DNA of 64,000 nucleotides from contig OX422203.1 in assembly GCA_949130485.1 (NCBI GenBank), positions 691,501-755,500 of the forward strand, given 5' to 3'. Positions 20,741 to 32,100 of the stretch are shown piece by piece; position 1 is the stretch's first letter; every line of letters begins with the position of its first letter. The notes under the pieces are model-generated. The model did not search any database and was not told where the DNA came from. It saw nothing but the letters and a program-made list of their open reading frames with translations. This DNA is from Agelas oroides. Its lineage: Eukaryota; Porifera; Demospongiae; Agelasida; Agelasidae. A program made the translations under genes and the position numbers.

Positions 20741-23700
20741 TCACAATATATCGCGTATCGTGTCTATGCTTGGTTCGTCTTCATCTGAACTGGATTCCTG
20801 TTTCAACTTCCGCTGCAGGAAAGAGAAGAAATTTACTGCACAATGGCAGCCACAAATCAAAGGTACAGACAGTGCTATGGTATTTGAAGTGAAGCTGCAG
20901 AAGCCATGCTGAAGCTGTACTTAGTTCAATTTAAGGCAACCATAACTTCCTGCTTGGAATATAAATATGCGCTAAAAACACGTAATAATGAAATGGGTTG
21001 TTTAAGTAGCTGAAAAGTGATGGTAAAACATTATTACGTTCATGAAAGTGGAATTGCACTCTGGTTACTCAGGTGGCCCAAACCTTCACTTCGCTTACAT
21101 ATCTTCCACCATTTTCGTCACTTTTTCACAGTGAAAGGTGGGCGGGACCTTGGAACAAGGCCGTGAGATGGTTTTCCACTCACATTTTTGAAGAGGTCGA
21201 CAAATTTGTGGATATCTTCTCCAGTTGATAGGTCCACCACATCCTGCAATTTTAGGAAAGAAAAAATTACTTGGCAACCCTATAATTAGATCAAGACTAC
21301 TTACCTTAGGTAGTCTGAAACTTTGTAAATCTGATGGTTGAATGGAACCCTCCCCCTCCACAATCCGCACGATGGGCACACCCTCACTCCTACCGTCCCA
21401 CCTCCTCGCCACAATGTGCGACAACTCATCCCATGTAAAGAGGAGGGCATCAGTCATTGGAGAATAGGGATTGAAATCAACCAATCGGATCCTGCCCTAT
21501 AGCACACAACAATGTATTTTTAATTTTGTAAACAAAAAAAGAACAAATGTTACCTCTTTTATTCTGTAAACATCAAAAACATCTGTTAATGAAAAAACAA
21601 AACTGATTGAAAAAACATTTACTGATTACTGACTGTTTGCATGTAAACACAGCTCACAATTTTTATTAGGGAATTTCCCCACAATGTTCTTTTGAAAGAA
21701 GTAAGCGATTTCATGTCGAATGATGTCTTTGTGTGCTGAGAGATAATGGTAGCAGGCTGAAGGGTCACGCTGCGAGATTGCTGGGGAGGAAAAGAATTTT
21801 TACTTGCACACTAAACACTTAAAAAAGGTGTGGCTAAATTAGTGTGTACAGTTACACACAAAAATGCAGTCAAAATTGAAATTTCATACCTATTAACTGG
21901 CTGTCGTAGACGAAACATCTGAACTCTGCCGAGGGGTGTAGACACGTCCACTTTCTCAAACATAGCTACAACAATCATACATCATAAATAGCAATGAGTG
22001 GGTTATTTACACACATAATGTTGTCACGGTGATATCACTGATGGTGATGTAACTAATGATGATGTCATGATGATGTCATGCAAAGAGATACTAGTTGTAG
22101 AAGGTTACCATCTTAAATTTGGTGCCAATGTTTCGACTGAATGCTTCAGTCGTCATCACATACTTTCGTCCCGATTACAACTGAACCATTCAGTTGAAGA
22201 AACATCAGCAAAAGGTTTTTGGATTTTAAGAAAGCTGTAACATGCGGTGATTTTCATGGTTCATACGTACTGTGTAAGAGATGGATTGGTTCAATCCTCC
22301 GTTTTCCTCCTCACCAGAGCAGTACTCAAAGCTAAGGGAGCAGGAGGAGGATGAAGAGTGAGAGTAAAGAGACCATATTGGGGGTGGAGGAGGAGGAGGA
22401 GGAGGATGGGGAATGAAGACACACAACAAGAAATGGAGGAGGAGAAAATGGAGAGTGACAAGACAAACTAAGGAACAGGGATGACGAGTAAGAGTGAAAA
22501 CAGACAATGTCAGTGATAGAAGACATCACACACCACCCACACTCTTGAGAGATCATGTGCGATAAAATCAGAGCTCTTCAGTAGCAGCATCACTTCTGCA
22601 GGGCAGGTACACATGAGGGTGTTGCTAGGTGCTATCCAGGTGGCGTCCTGGGGACAAAGACATTAGACATCTCAAGCTGGCAAGAAAGCCGGTGACACAC
22701 GCACCTTGGGTGAACTCCAGTTTAGTTTGGGTATCACCGCACCACCAAGTGAACCAATGGCGTCAGTGACTTGTTGTATTAGTTCCGGAAAGGCTGGAGG
22801 CTATAAAACAAATCACCTTGTGTGCATAGGTCAAAGGTCAGCTCATGGGTCAAAGGTCAGCTGCTAGTGGTACCTTAGTGTCTTTGTCTGAGCCACTTTC
22901 ACTGTCACTCCAGTCCACCTGAGAGTGAAGGACAGACAACAGATTGAAACCACACAGCTGTCACAGTGTGGTGACTTGCCAGACTTGGTATCCTTGTTCC
23001 CAGGCCCCCTGTCCAGCACTTGCAGTACAAGAAAGCCAGGCAGGGGGGCTTGGGAATGAGGCTAGTGACTTGACTAGAAGATTGTTGTGGTTGGCAGTAA
23101 CTGTTGAAGATCAAAAGGCGCTCGAAGCTGGCAGCTGTTATTTATGACTCTCTCTCTCTCCTTTTTTCTGTCAGAATGACCATATGCCGTTTACTGCAAG
23201 TCTGACCTTGTCGTCATCACTGTCATCAGAGTCACTGCCAGCGTGTTGTTCAAGAGAGGGAAGCGTGCAGCTGCAGAATTCATTGTGGGAGAATAATGGT
23301 GCCAGATTAGACACACCCCAGAGCTATCAACCATATAGATGAAATGGCCTGGAATGTTGTCTCACATGCCCACACTCCTCCCCCCCCCCCCCCCCCCCCC
23401 CCCAGATCCATTGCAGTTCTGTAGAGGGGGGAGCTTGAAATAAAATTTAAAGTGAGGGGGCAGCTTTGTAATATCATGTCACTGGCTACATAAAATGGGC
23501 AGGGGAGTCCTAAAACAAGAACACGAGAGTGAGGGTGAAATGCATTAGTGAGCCACTCACTTGTCTGGCAGTATTAGCCCATCGCTGTTGAGATAAGCTA
23601 CAAAGTCTTCAGAAAGTGGAATAAATATGCTGAAGTTTGGAAGATAATAGCATGTGCATGTGGCGAAATGCAAGGTATCAGGGAGGTATGTAATAGTACA

Positions 23701-23865
23701 GAAACGCACGTTTTGAATGTGAGCGTCTTGAACTGGTTGTACCAAGAAGGAAGAGCGCAGTTGAGAATCTGGAGAAGAACCCAGTTGCATGATGGAGCCA
23801 GTCAGTAGCCACTCACCATGCACACTGCTCCTCCTCAAGGCTGATGCTAGTCTTGTGTTCAGCAT
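20741..23865 (-). CDS. CDC123: CDC123, eIF2 assembly factor
   Basis: Exons on the minus strand: 23865-23817, 23732-23561, 23270-23207, 22918-22874, 22800-22705, 22647-22541, 22331-22271, 21965-21890, 21780-21658, 21582-21554 (29-bp microexon), 21496-21305, 21243-21184 and 20812-20741. All phases agree, giving 381 residues (human 336). The sequence reads FPEL..IGSLGGAVIPKLNWSSPK, then LLLKSSDFI, LRKW, AEFRCFV, ISQRDPSACYHYLS, VFDVYR and RLVDFNPYSPMTDALLFTWD, all at the order and spacing of the D123 family. CDC123 is an ATP-grasp-like chaperone that helps join eIF2 alpha and gamma. The conserved ISQRD and LVDFNP segments belong to its nucleotide-binding fold. The first two exons are less certain; exons from 23270 down are firm. 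It is head-to-head with vezatin, 206 bp apart. Confidence 0.92.
23383..23404. repeat. Poly-C tract
   Basis: About 22 consecutive C, in a CDC123 intron. It may be a real mononucleotide run or an assembly weak spot. Confidence 0.8.
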
Positions 23866-24071
23866 GAAATATGGCTACACTCACTATCTAGTATGCTAGA
23901 AATAATCAGGCATGGCGGACGCAGATTGACGCAGGCTCACCTCTCCTCTCGAAACCTGCGGGGGTGGCTCCACCCGGGGCTCTGTCTCGGCTGCTCCTGC
24001 CATGATGGTTCATGGGTCATCCCTGCAGGGCATCAATTGGAAAAAGCTGGCAAATTAGCTACCAGTCTGAA
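23866..24071. promoter_or_regulatory. Candidate bidirectional promoter, CDC123/vezatin
   Basis: Only 206 bp separate the putative start codons of two divergent genes. I see no TATA box. The call rests on geometry alone. Confidence 0.45.
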
Positions 24072-27000
24072 ATGGATGAGGAAGGGACTGTTGTGTATTT
24101 TAAGGTACCACCAGCCATGTGCGTGTAGTAGCTACTTGAATACTCCCCCCTCCTCACACGCACACACCAACACACACCCTTTATACCAAGACCTCACCAG
24201 CTGTTCAGGGCTTGGAAGGCAAGCTAATGATTTCAACTGCTACCAATCTCAGAATTTGAATTTTATGTCATGACAAATCAATCACTATTCTCTTCACTAG
24301 GGAGTGATAGCTTGCAAGAACAAGTGTTCACAGATTGTCTTGACAGTCCAGCAGGAAGGAAGAAATGGAAGAATGCCAGAGACACATCAAGAACAAGAAA
24401 GGCATGCTCTAGTTTTGTGCGCAAGCTCTTTCTTGCACATTGTAACTTAGCTTGGGACAATCGAGGCTAGGCATGGTCCCTGTAAAGCCTCCTAATATTT
24501 GTGGTGTTGGTCTGTAGGGGGTTCCATGGAAACAGGCCTTTTCTCCTCCAAACTGGTTTGGAAATCGATCTCAAGAGTTGAGGCAGGCACAGCGGGTGGT
24601 AGAGAAGATCAAGGAGTCCCCGCTCCTGACAGAAGAAGACTACCAGCTGCTTCATGTCACTACTGGAGTCCAAAAGTGGCCCAACGTGAGCTAACAACTT
24701 GGTAGTGACAAGTATCATGAGAGAACCGTTCCCATAACGTGTGCTTCTTTTTCAGGTTTCTCTGTCGTCTGCAAACTTCTCCACATTAAAACTGAGTACC
24801 TCCAGGCTTACTAGGTAGCTATGTGTTGAGACAGCTAAGTGCTTATGGACTCTAGCCTCGTACCCATGGGGAGGAGCCTGGGTACGAGGCTATTATTAAT
24901 TTATATGGATTCTGCATAGGTTCAACAAAATGAGCATAGTGTCGTTGTGTTAACTACCTTCTGTATGCATCTACGCATGAACACTACAATTCTATGTTTC
25001 TCTCCAACACTACAATTCCATGTCTCTCCATGTAGGGTGAGGTACCAGCTGATATCTTGCTTGGTTACTGTTCTACTTGCGTGGGGAGTGACTGTGAGTG
25101 GGGGGAGATGGATAGCAGCCGCAGGTCTTGTTATCCTGGTCGTCTGTGGCTGTGTAGCTATGGCAACAAAACAGGTATGTAGGTCATACTTGAGTTGCAC
25201 ATACCTTACAGACTTGTTCCCAGGTCCCCACCGAGCTCTCTGTTGCTTCCAGTCAAATCTGGGCGGGGGCTGGGAACTAGTCTCGTTCCCAGACTGTTTT
25301 TCCATAGCTGGGAACGAGTATGTACTTTACACTTCTGTATGTCAGTGACCCTCCTCTGTCTCTATGGTATAGATGTATCGCCAAAGTGTGAAGAAGATGC
25401 AGAAAGCAGTGTCGGATCTTTCAACGTACAACTCAAAATTTGAGTCGTTGCTTGCTCTGCTGACGCAAACCATTCGACTTATTCAGGAAACAGAGATTGT
25501 TTCACATGGCTACAGTAGGTACGTAAGTTGTGTAGAACTGAGTGTTGGGTAGTTGCGTACATAGCTGCTGTTTTTCTTCCACAGGCCATCCAGAGGTGTT
25601 CCCATTGCCCGAGTGGAGAGGCAGGGAGGTGCGATGGGGTACCAGTGCGTGACTCTCCGGAGACGTGTGTTTGAGACCTGCCAGCAGGGAGTTATGCTTC
25701 TGAGAAGAGCCACAGTGTCTCTCTGTAAAGAGTATCCTCCATTATAGTGCGTGCTCCTTCCCTCGGGAGACAAACCTGAAAGGTGGAACCCAGACTTTTC
25801 TGTTTGGGATTTTGTCTCGTAGCTTTGGAGAAATTTTGGAAGTTTTCTAAACTTACGAGACAAAATCTGGAAGGAAGCCTAGGTTCAAAGCAAATATAAC
25901 ATCATGAACTGATTGTAAGTGGCATTGCTATATTCTCTTGAGAGGGGGGGTTGAGTCATATGATGTCATACTTTGATCACACGCTCTCAAGCTGTATTAC
26001 AAATTACAACAGACTCTTGATCACATGTTCTGTTGCCTTGACTACGCTGTGCGACAAAGCTATCCTCTGGGTGAAGAGTTAGATAACGCTCATAGCTATT
26101 TAGCATTTGTTCCATTGGAAGATCTTCACCCTCACTTCCAAGAGGAAACAGTGAGCTAACTGTGCATCATGACAATAGATGTGTTTGTTGAATAATTTTG
26201 TTCTTATTTTCTTAACTCATAGAATTGCACAAAGGCCAGGCCGACAGCTGAACAGGTCTCTTTGGAATCTCTGAAAGTAACCCACTTTTCTTGTCACTAC
26301 TAGCTTCTTGTCTTGACTGTTGTGTATTACCACACAGGATGCTGGCAGTCTTCTTGCAGTTCAGAACTCAGAGATGCTCAGAAGACTTGCCCTTAATCTA
26401 ACCCCCCCAGTTCATGTCGATACTCCAAAAGGTAAACAAAAAAGAGTTACCTTAAATGGAAAGGTTTTCTGTTAGAGTGTGTGCCATGTGTCTGCTGCAA
26501 GTGATAAAGGCTGGGCAGTTGCCTGGGAACAAGGCTACTGTCGACCATTTCCTACTTACTGTCTCCGATCACTGTTTATCGTCGTCTTCTTTAGTGAAAA
26601 AATTCCATCTTGTTGAGATGTCTCAAATTCTACAAGAGTTGATTTACTTTGTGTCAGAAGCCTTGGAAAAGCTGACATGGAGTTTTGAATTTCACAAAAA
26701 CTACCTGTTTGGTAAGAATTTAATGCAACTTGAAGAAGTAGTAGGTACCAATCAAGCAGTAATTTGTGATGTGGTGGTTCTGTGGTGTAACGGTTAGCAC
26801 CTGGGACTCTGAATCCCAAGATCCGAGTTCAAATCTCGGCAGAACCTGTTTTTTTTTTTTCTCTTTCTCTCTCTCTCTTTTTTTTCTCATTTGTGATGTT
26901 TCTACAGTGTAGAAATTATGTGTTTATCTAACTCAGTATCCTATTACATTTTTGTTAGGTGATCCTCCGGTTAGATCTAAAGTTTCGGAACAGCAAGAAG

Positions 27001-28719
27001 AGAAGGCTCATCCATTACTACAAGCTATTGCAGAGGAGGTGCACTGTGTTGACCTCAAAACTCAAGTTGCCTTACAGAGGTCTGAGTGTACGACCAAGGA
27101 TGCATTGAGCTGGGTTAATGTCTCAATGTGCCCTTGCTAGTAACTCTCCATACTACTTTAGCAGCCTACACAGCTGAGAGAAACTGCTTTGTGTATTATA
27201 TGCACAGAACCAGAGAACTTGGGCTGCTACTGGCGAAACTCCAGATGTCAGAAGAGTCAGGTATGAACGTATCAGCCACTCAGTGGCACATGTACATCTA
27301 GCTAAGTTTAGTGTTGTTATCCTATTATGCACAGGTTCAGCGCAGGATGCAGACATGCAAACAATAAGGGGTATGTATATTCAACCACTCAGTAATGGCT
27401 TTCTGATAATTATTACAATGTTCATTTGTTCACAGCCGAGATGTTATCCATTCAGCAGGGTTTAGAGTGTGTTACAGAGCACCTCACCGAGGGCACTCAG
27501 CTCATTGATCAACTCCAACAACCTGAGATGGACTCACACAGTATGGCATTACTGTTTCCGAATTCTTAGGCATTGATGTCTGTGCTGGACTGCTGGATCC
27601 ATCACTGATCGTAGCTAGTCTCTCTGACCCTTTAGATCAAGTTGTCTCCTTGGGTGTTAAAACTATGGTGGGTGAAGAAGATGCAGGTCCTGAGGATCAG
27701 CAACAACACAGCGAAGAGGAGAGCTCTGGTGAAGAGATGGTAAGGGCTTTGTTTCAACATTTTGTCAAGGGATTTTCCGTGTCCTGGCTTGCCATCATGT
27801 TGTTTTGCATGTAAGATGCTTTTGCAAGGGTTGCCTGCAGATGGCATACGAGTTTGAATGGTTCATTGCAGTAGTTCAACAGAATGACACAGGGCTTCTA
27901 ATATTATGACACTCCATTGCAGGTGTTTGAGGCCTATGTTTGTGCAGAAAGTTCTGAAAGAGAAAACTCTCAAGGCCTTAGTGAAGATAAGTTGGAGGTA
28001 TGCATACCGTTGTAGTCTACCAACCCTACATTTGGCATACGTTTGATTTTCACTGCGTTGGTTTACAGCAGAAGGCTAAGGAAGCTCCTATTAAGATGGT
28101 GAAAGAACTGAGGTCAGTGTTGGCTATCCGTAGCTTGGAGAAGCAGAGGAGGAGGGAGGAGAAGCAGAAGAGAAAACTCCTGAAAGAGCTGTCCACCCCA
28201 GGAGAGGAGGATCACATTCCCTCTGAGGTGAACAGCTCTTTGAGGGACCTGTCGAGTCATCCATTACCCAAGAGTGAACCTGCAGTGGAAGACAAGCCCT
28301 GTTCACATTTCAATATGGAAGGCAAAGACCAGTATGAAAAGCATGGTGAGGATGACAGTGTTTGTAAACCAGTCGTCCAATCTGGTGTCAACGCCTTGCA
28401 GAAGGAGGAAAAACAATCAGGTACTACCACTGATGAAATCTATTCTGAGGCAGCAGTGCCTAGTCTAAGAACCTACAGTGAAGACAAGAAGCAGACATGT
28501 TCACAAGCCTCAGACCATGATCACGACAGAAGAACTGACACTTTACTGAGAAGGGATTGTAGCAGTTCTAGATCTGGCCATAGCAGATTTGGTCAACAGC
28601 TGCTGGATAATCAGGCTATGGCTAAGGCAGCTGCAGCTGTGGCCATGCTCTCTGGTCAAGGGAGTGAAGAAGTTTTCCAGGATAGCAGTGAGGATGAATG
28701 CCAGTCTGACCAAACTTAG
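24072..28719 (+). CDS. VEZT: Vezatin-like adherens-junction protein
   Basis: Readable exons: 24072-24104 (MDEEGTVVYFK), 24518-24685, 24756-24814, 25036-25174, 25373-25518, 25585 to about 25730, 25992 or 26013 to 26150, 26223-26276, 26338-26431, 26595-26711, 26959-27087, 27165-27260, 27335-27370, 27436-27540, 27636-27739, 27923-27997 and 28069-28719. Exon 5 encodes a hydrophobic hairpin (LISCLVTVLLAWGV, then WIAAAGLVILVVCGCVAM), the vezatin membrane pair. Then LLALLTQTIRLIQETEIVS, SEMLRRLALNLTP and MVKELRSVLAIR follow in vezatin order. The C-terminal MAKAAAAVAMLS matches the vertebrate alanine-rich segment. Vezatin links cadherin-catenin junctions to myosin VIIA. A second coding exon (about 24250-24475) and the junction near 25740 are unresolved. 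A tRNA gene sits in the intron after 26711. Confidence 0.9.
24853..24892. mobile_element. Minimal hairpin of family A
   Basis: A 40-bp palindrome-like remnant with TAGCCTCGTACCCA and GAGCCTGGGTACGAGGCTA ends, in a vezatin intron. No target duplication is visible. Confidence 0.65.
26776..26847 (+). tRNA. tRNA-Gln(CTG): tRNA-Gln (anticodon CTG)
   Basis: 72 nt that fold completely. The acceptor stem pairs GGTTCTG with CAGAACC, with discriminator T. The D arm is GTGTAACGGTTAGCAC. The anticodon arm TGGGA-CTCTGAA-TCCCA has anticodon CTG. The T arm is CCGAG-TTCAAAT-CTCGG. The D arm and T arm carry the A and B boxes. A T11 run for RNA polymerase III termination follows within 3 nt. The gene has no intron. 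It sits on the sense strand inside a vezatin intron, so the two polymerases read the same direction. Confidence 0.97.
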
Positions 28720-29189
28720 CTCAAGACTGCAAATGGCCATAGGCTTGCATGCTAGACCCAGTTGTAATGGTCACAGTGATGTGCAACAATGGTGTCATTT
28801 TTTCAGCCCACCCTGATAGCTACATCTTCACATGTACAATAATTAACCACATCTCCTCCCAAAAAGCAGGCTAGGCCTTTATGTTATAAAAGTCACTCAC
28901 TATGTAGGACACGTTATCACCTTAAAATTGTCGGCTTGCATGAATGTGATAGCCTCATTCCCAAGCCCACCCCCCCCCCCACTTTGGAATGCAAACATTG
29001 TTTTGTGTTCCAGAGTGGGGGAGCCTGGCATCAACGCTATGAATCTGTGTGGGGCATCAACATGTAAACCTGTCTGACATTGATAATTAATCAAAAAAGA
29101 TAATATAATCATGCAAGTCTGATGGTTCAATTTCAAATCAATCCTAAGCTCAATATTAGTCCCAATTTCCACACCACATTGGGCTATCT
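28720..29189. other. Convergent intergenic region, vezatin/COPG
   Basis: It holds both 3' flanks and a decayed family A-like hairpin (about 28950-29035) with TAGCCTCATTCCCAAGC at its left end. No gene seen. Confidence 0.75.
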
Positions 29190-32100
29190 TCACCCTACGG
29201 CAGCAGCGATAACCTCGCAAGCATTCAGACTATCACTGCGGATGGTGATTTTCATTGTGACTCCATCAGACTTGGCAAGACGAGCCCGCACCAAGACGTC
29301 GTGTCCTCCCCGGTACACCCCGGCAAGAAGAAGGGTGTGCGAGGACTTGTTGGCATCAATTTTATCAGAACGCTCACACGGCTGCATCCCCATGTAGCCA
29401 GAGATCTGCTTCACAGCATCTGAAAGTAATGGAAATACAGCTTGGATATGATACACTTTTATGTAACAACTAAAGGCCAAGCACTGGAGATAGAATTTCC
29501 AGATGTGTGACAGTCCCATGTAGAAATCGAAGATTATTCTGTCGCGTATTTCGATTGCATCGCTGTGTTTGAAGTGCCGTATCGCTGAACTTCCGTTAAG
29601 GGCAGGGCTCATACGTGCTTCATAGATGCGTGAATAACTAATGAATGAAGCGCATATGAGCCCTGCCCTTAACGGAAGATACGGCGCTTTGAATGCAGTG
29701 ATGCAATCGAAATATGCAACGGAATAATCTTCGATTTCTACACAGGACTGCCACATGTTCAAAACTTTCATAAAGTGTATTATTGCCACTTCTCCCTCCT
29801 CTCCTCCTCATCCCTCTCCTCCCTCCTCCCTGTTAAACAAAAGCATTCAGTGAGCTCTATCAAGCATCACCACTTCCCAATGCAAGCTCAATATATGTGG
29901 AAGCAAGAGCGCATAAGAACGGGCGGCTAGAGTAAGAGCGTGTAACTCCAATAGAAGCCCGTAGTCTGGGAAAAATTATTGAACCGTACTAAAAATAGAA
30001 CACACGGTCACATGCGTGCTTAGCAACAATGCGTAATGGCTTATGTCAACGCAGTGTGCGCAGGGTGTGTTACTATTTTTAGTACTGGCGGTAAATTCTG
30101 CCCGGTTTCAAATTTTACGTAGTTACACGCTCTTACTCTAGCCACCCGTTCTTATGCGCTCTTGGCGGAAGTTATGCACACTTAAAAATTTCTTGAGAAT
30201 TATTGGGACTGCTTTGGAAATTTTTAACAATAAAATTTTAGGTGAAACTTTGAGCCTAATTTACTGGAGCCCACCCATAGCCTACCCACACAGGGGGGAG
30301 GGGGGGAGGAGGGGGGAGGGGGGAGGGAGGAGGGAGGAGGGAGGAGGAAGGAGGGAGGAGGGAGGAGGGAGGAGGGGGGAGGGAGAGGGGGGAGGGAGGA
30401 GGGAGGAGGGGGGAGGAAGGAGGGAGGAGGGAGGAGGGAGGAGGGAGAGGGATGAGGAGGAGAGGAGGGAGGAGGAGAGGGATGAAGATGGAGTACACCC
30501 ACACCCACCTGGGATATCCTTCATGGAGCTGAGAGCAAAGGTTTCCTCAATCTGGTTCTCCTCCCCAATCTCATCCCATGAAGCTGCAAAGTTTGGCTTC
30601 ATCACACGTTGAACGTGGTCCGCAACAACCACATCCATGTTCTCCAGCTAGGAAGGATGGGGAAGAGAGGGAAGGAAACATGGCCGGTAAGTAGGGAGGA
30701 GGAGATAGAGGGAGGGGAGAGAATGGAGAGAGGGAGGGTGTGTGTAACAGGTTCCAGTTTGTCACATGCCTTGAATTGGGTGTCTGTTTTAAATCATTGA
30801 AGGTCACATGACATTCTGCCACACCCCCTCTGATGCACATGTTTGCAGTGTACATGTAGTTCACGTCACACACAGTCAAAGCCCTCATGAATATCATTAA
30901 GGCTGTTGCTGCTATGGGATGAACTTAAGCTGCACACTGCAATCGTTGTAGCGAGGTTAAAAATTGAACCAGTTCACTAATGAGGAACTGACACAGAGTG
31001 TTCCCCCGCAGAGTCAGATACTGTTTTAACCCTTTATTCACTATACTTTAACCTTTCACTTACCACATACTCATCATCGAAGCCCATGTCATCATCAGGC
31101 TCCCCTGTGTTGGGATCACAATCTTTCACTGTGAATTTTAGTGTGTTGAGGAATGTGCCAGTGACTGTGTGTGTGTGTGTGTGTGTGGTGTGTGTGTGTG
31201 TGTGTGTGTGCATGTATGCGTACATGCACGTGTGCATTGTGGATTGGGAGCATTACTCATTATACATGTACAAGCAAAATACATAGATTCATAAATTTAA
31301 CTGTTATCTCTCTTCCCTTCTCCCGCTCCTCTCTCTCTTCCCTTCTCCCGCTCCTCTCTCTCTTCCCTTCTCCCGTTCCTCTCTCTCTTCCCTTCTCCCC
31401 GCTCCTCTCTCTCTTCCCTTCTCCCGCTCCTCTCCATTTTCCCTTCTCCCGCTCCTCTCTCTCTTCCCTTCTCCCGCTCCTCTCTCTCTTCCCTTCTCCC
31501 GTTCCTCTCTCTCTTCCCTTCTCCCCGCTCCTCTCTCTCTTCCCTTCTCCCGCTCCTCTCCATTTTCCCTTCTCCCGCTCCTCTCCATTTTCCCTTCTCC
31601 CGCTCCTCTGTCACCTGTGGTGAGGTCGCTCATCTCCACCAGGGTATAGGTGGTGGCAGGGTGGCCATAAGGCAGCTTGGGGATGGGGATATAAGTGAGC
31701 ACAGAGAAGCCCTCTGGCTCCTCCACCTCCACCTGCACGTTCTCCAGCAACTGGTCGTTCAGCGTGTTTGTCACATCAAACTGGGCGGGGATAAGAGGTT
31801 ATATTCTCGTCAAACTGGGCGGGGATAAGAGGTCACATGTTTGTCAAACTGGGCGGGGATAAGAGGTCATATTTTTGTCAAACTGGGCGGGGATAAGAGG
31901 TTACATTCTCGTCAAACTGGGCGGGGATAAGAGGTTATATTCTCGTCAAACTGGGCGGGGATAAGAGGTTACATTCTCGTCAAACTGGGCGGGGATAAGA
32001 GGTCACATGTTTGTCAAACTGGGAGGGGATAAGAGGTCACATGTTCGTCAAACTGGGCGGGGATAAGAGGTCACATGTTCGTCAAACTGGGCGGGGATAA

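Noticed and set aside
21118-21183. Read-through end of CDC123 at 21118
   Set aside because: The frame stays open past 21184, but a strong donor (GTGAGT) and a matching last exon at 20812-20741 (acidic tail like human CDC123) fit better; the read-through part resembles a family A end.
29420-29789. Upstream extension of the last COPG exon as a 199-residue ORF
   Set aside because: The acceptor at 29420 and perfect match to the COPG C-terminus from there on show the extension is intron; it overlaps a palindromic element.
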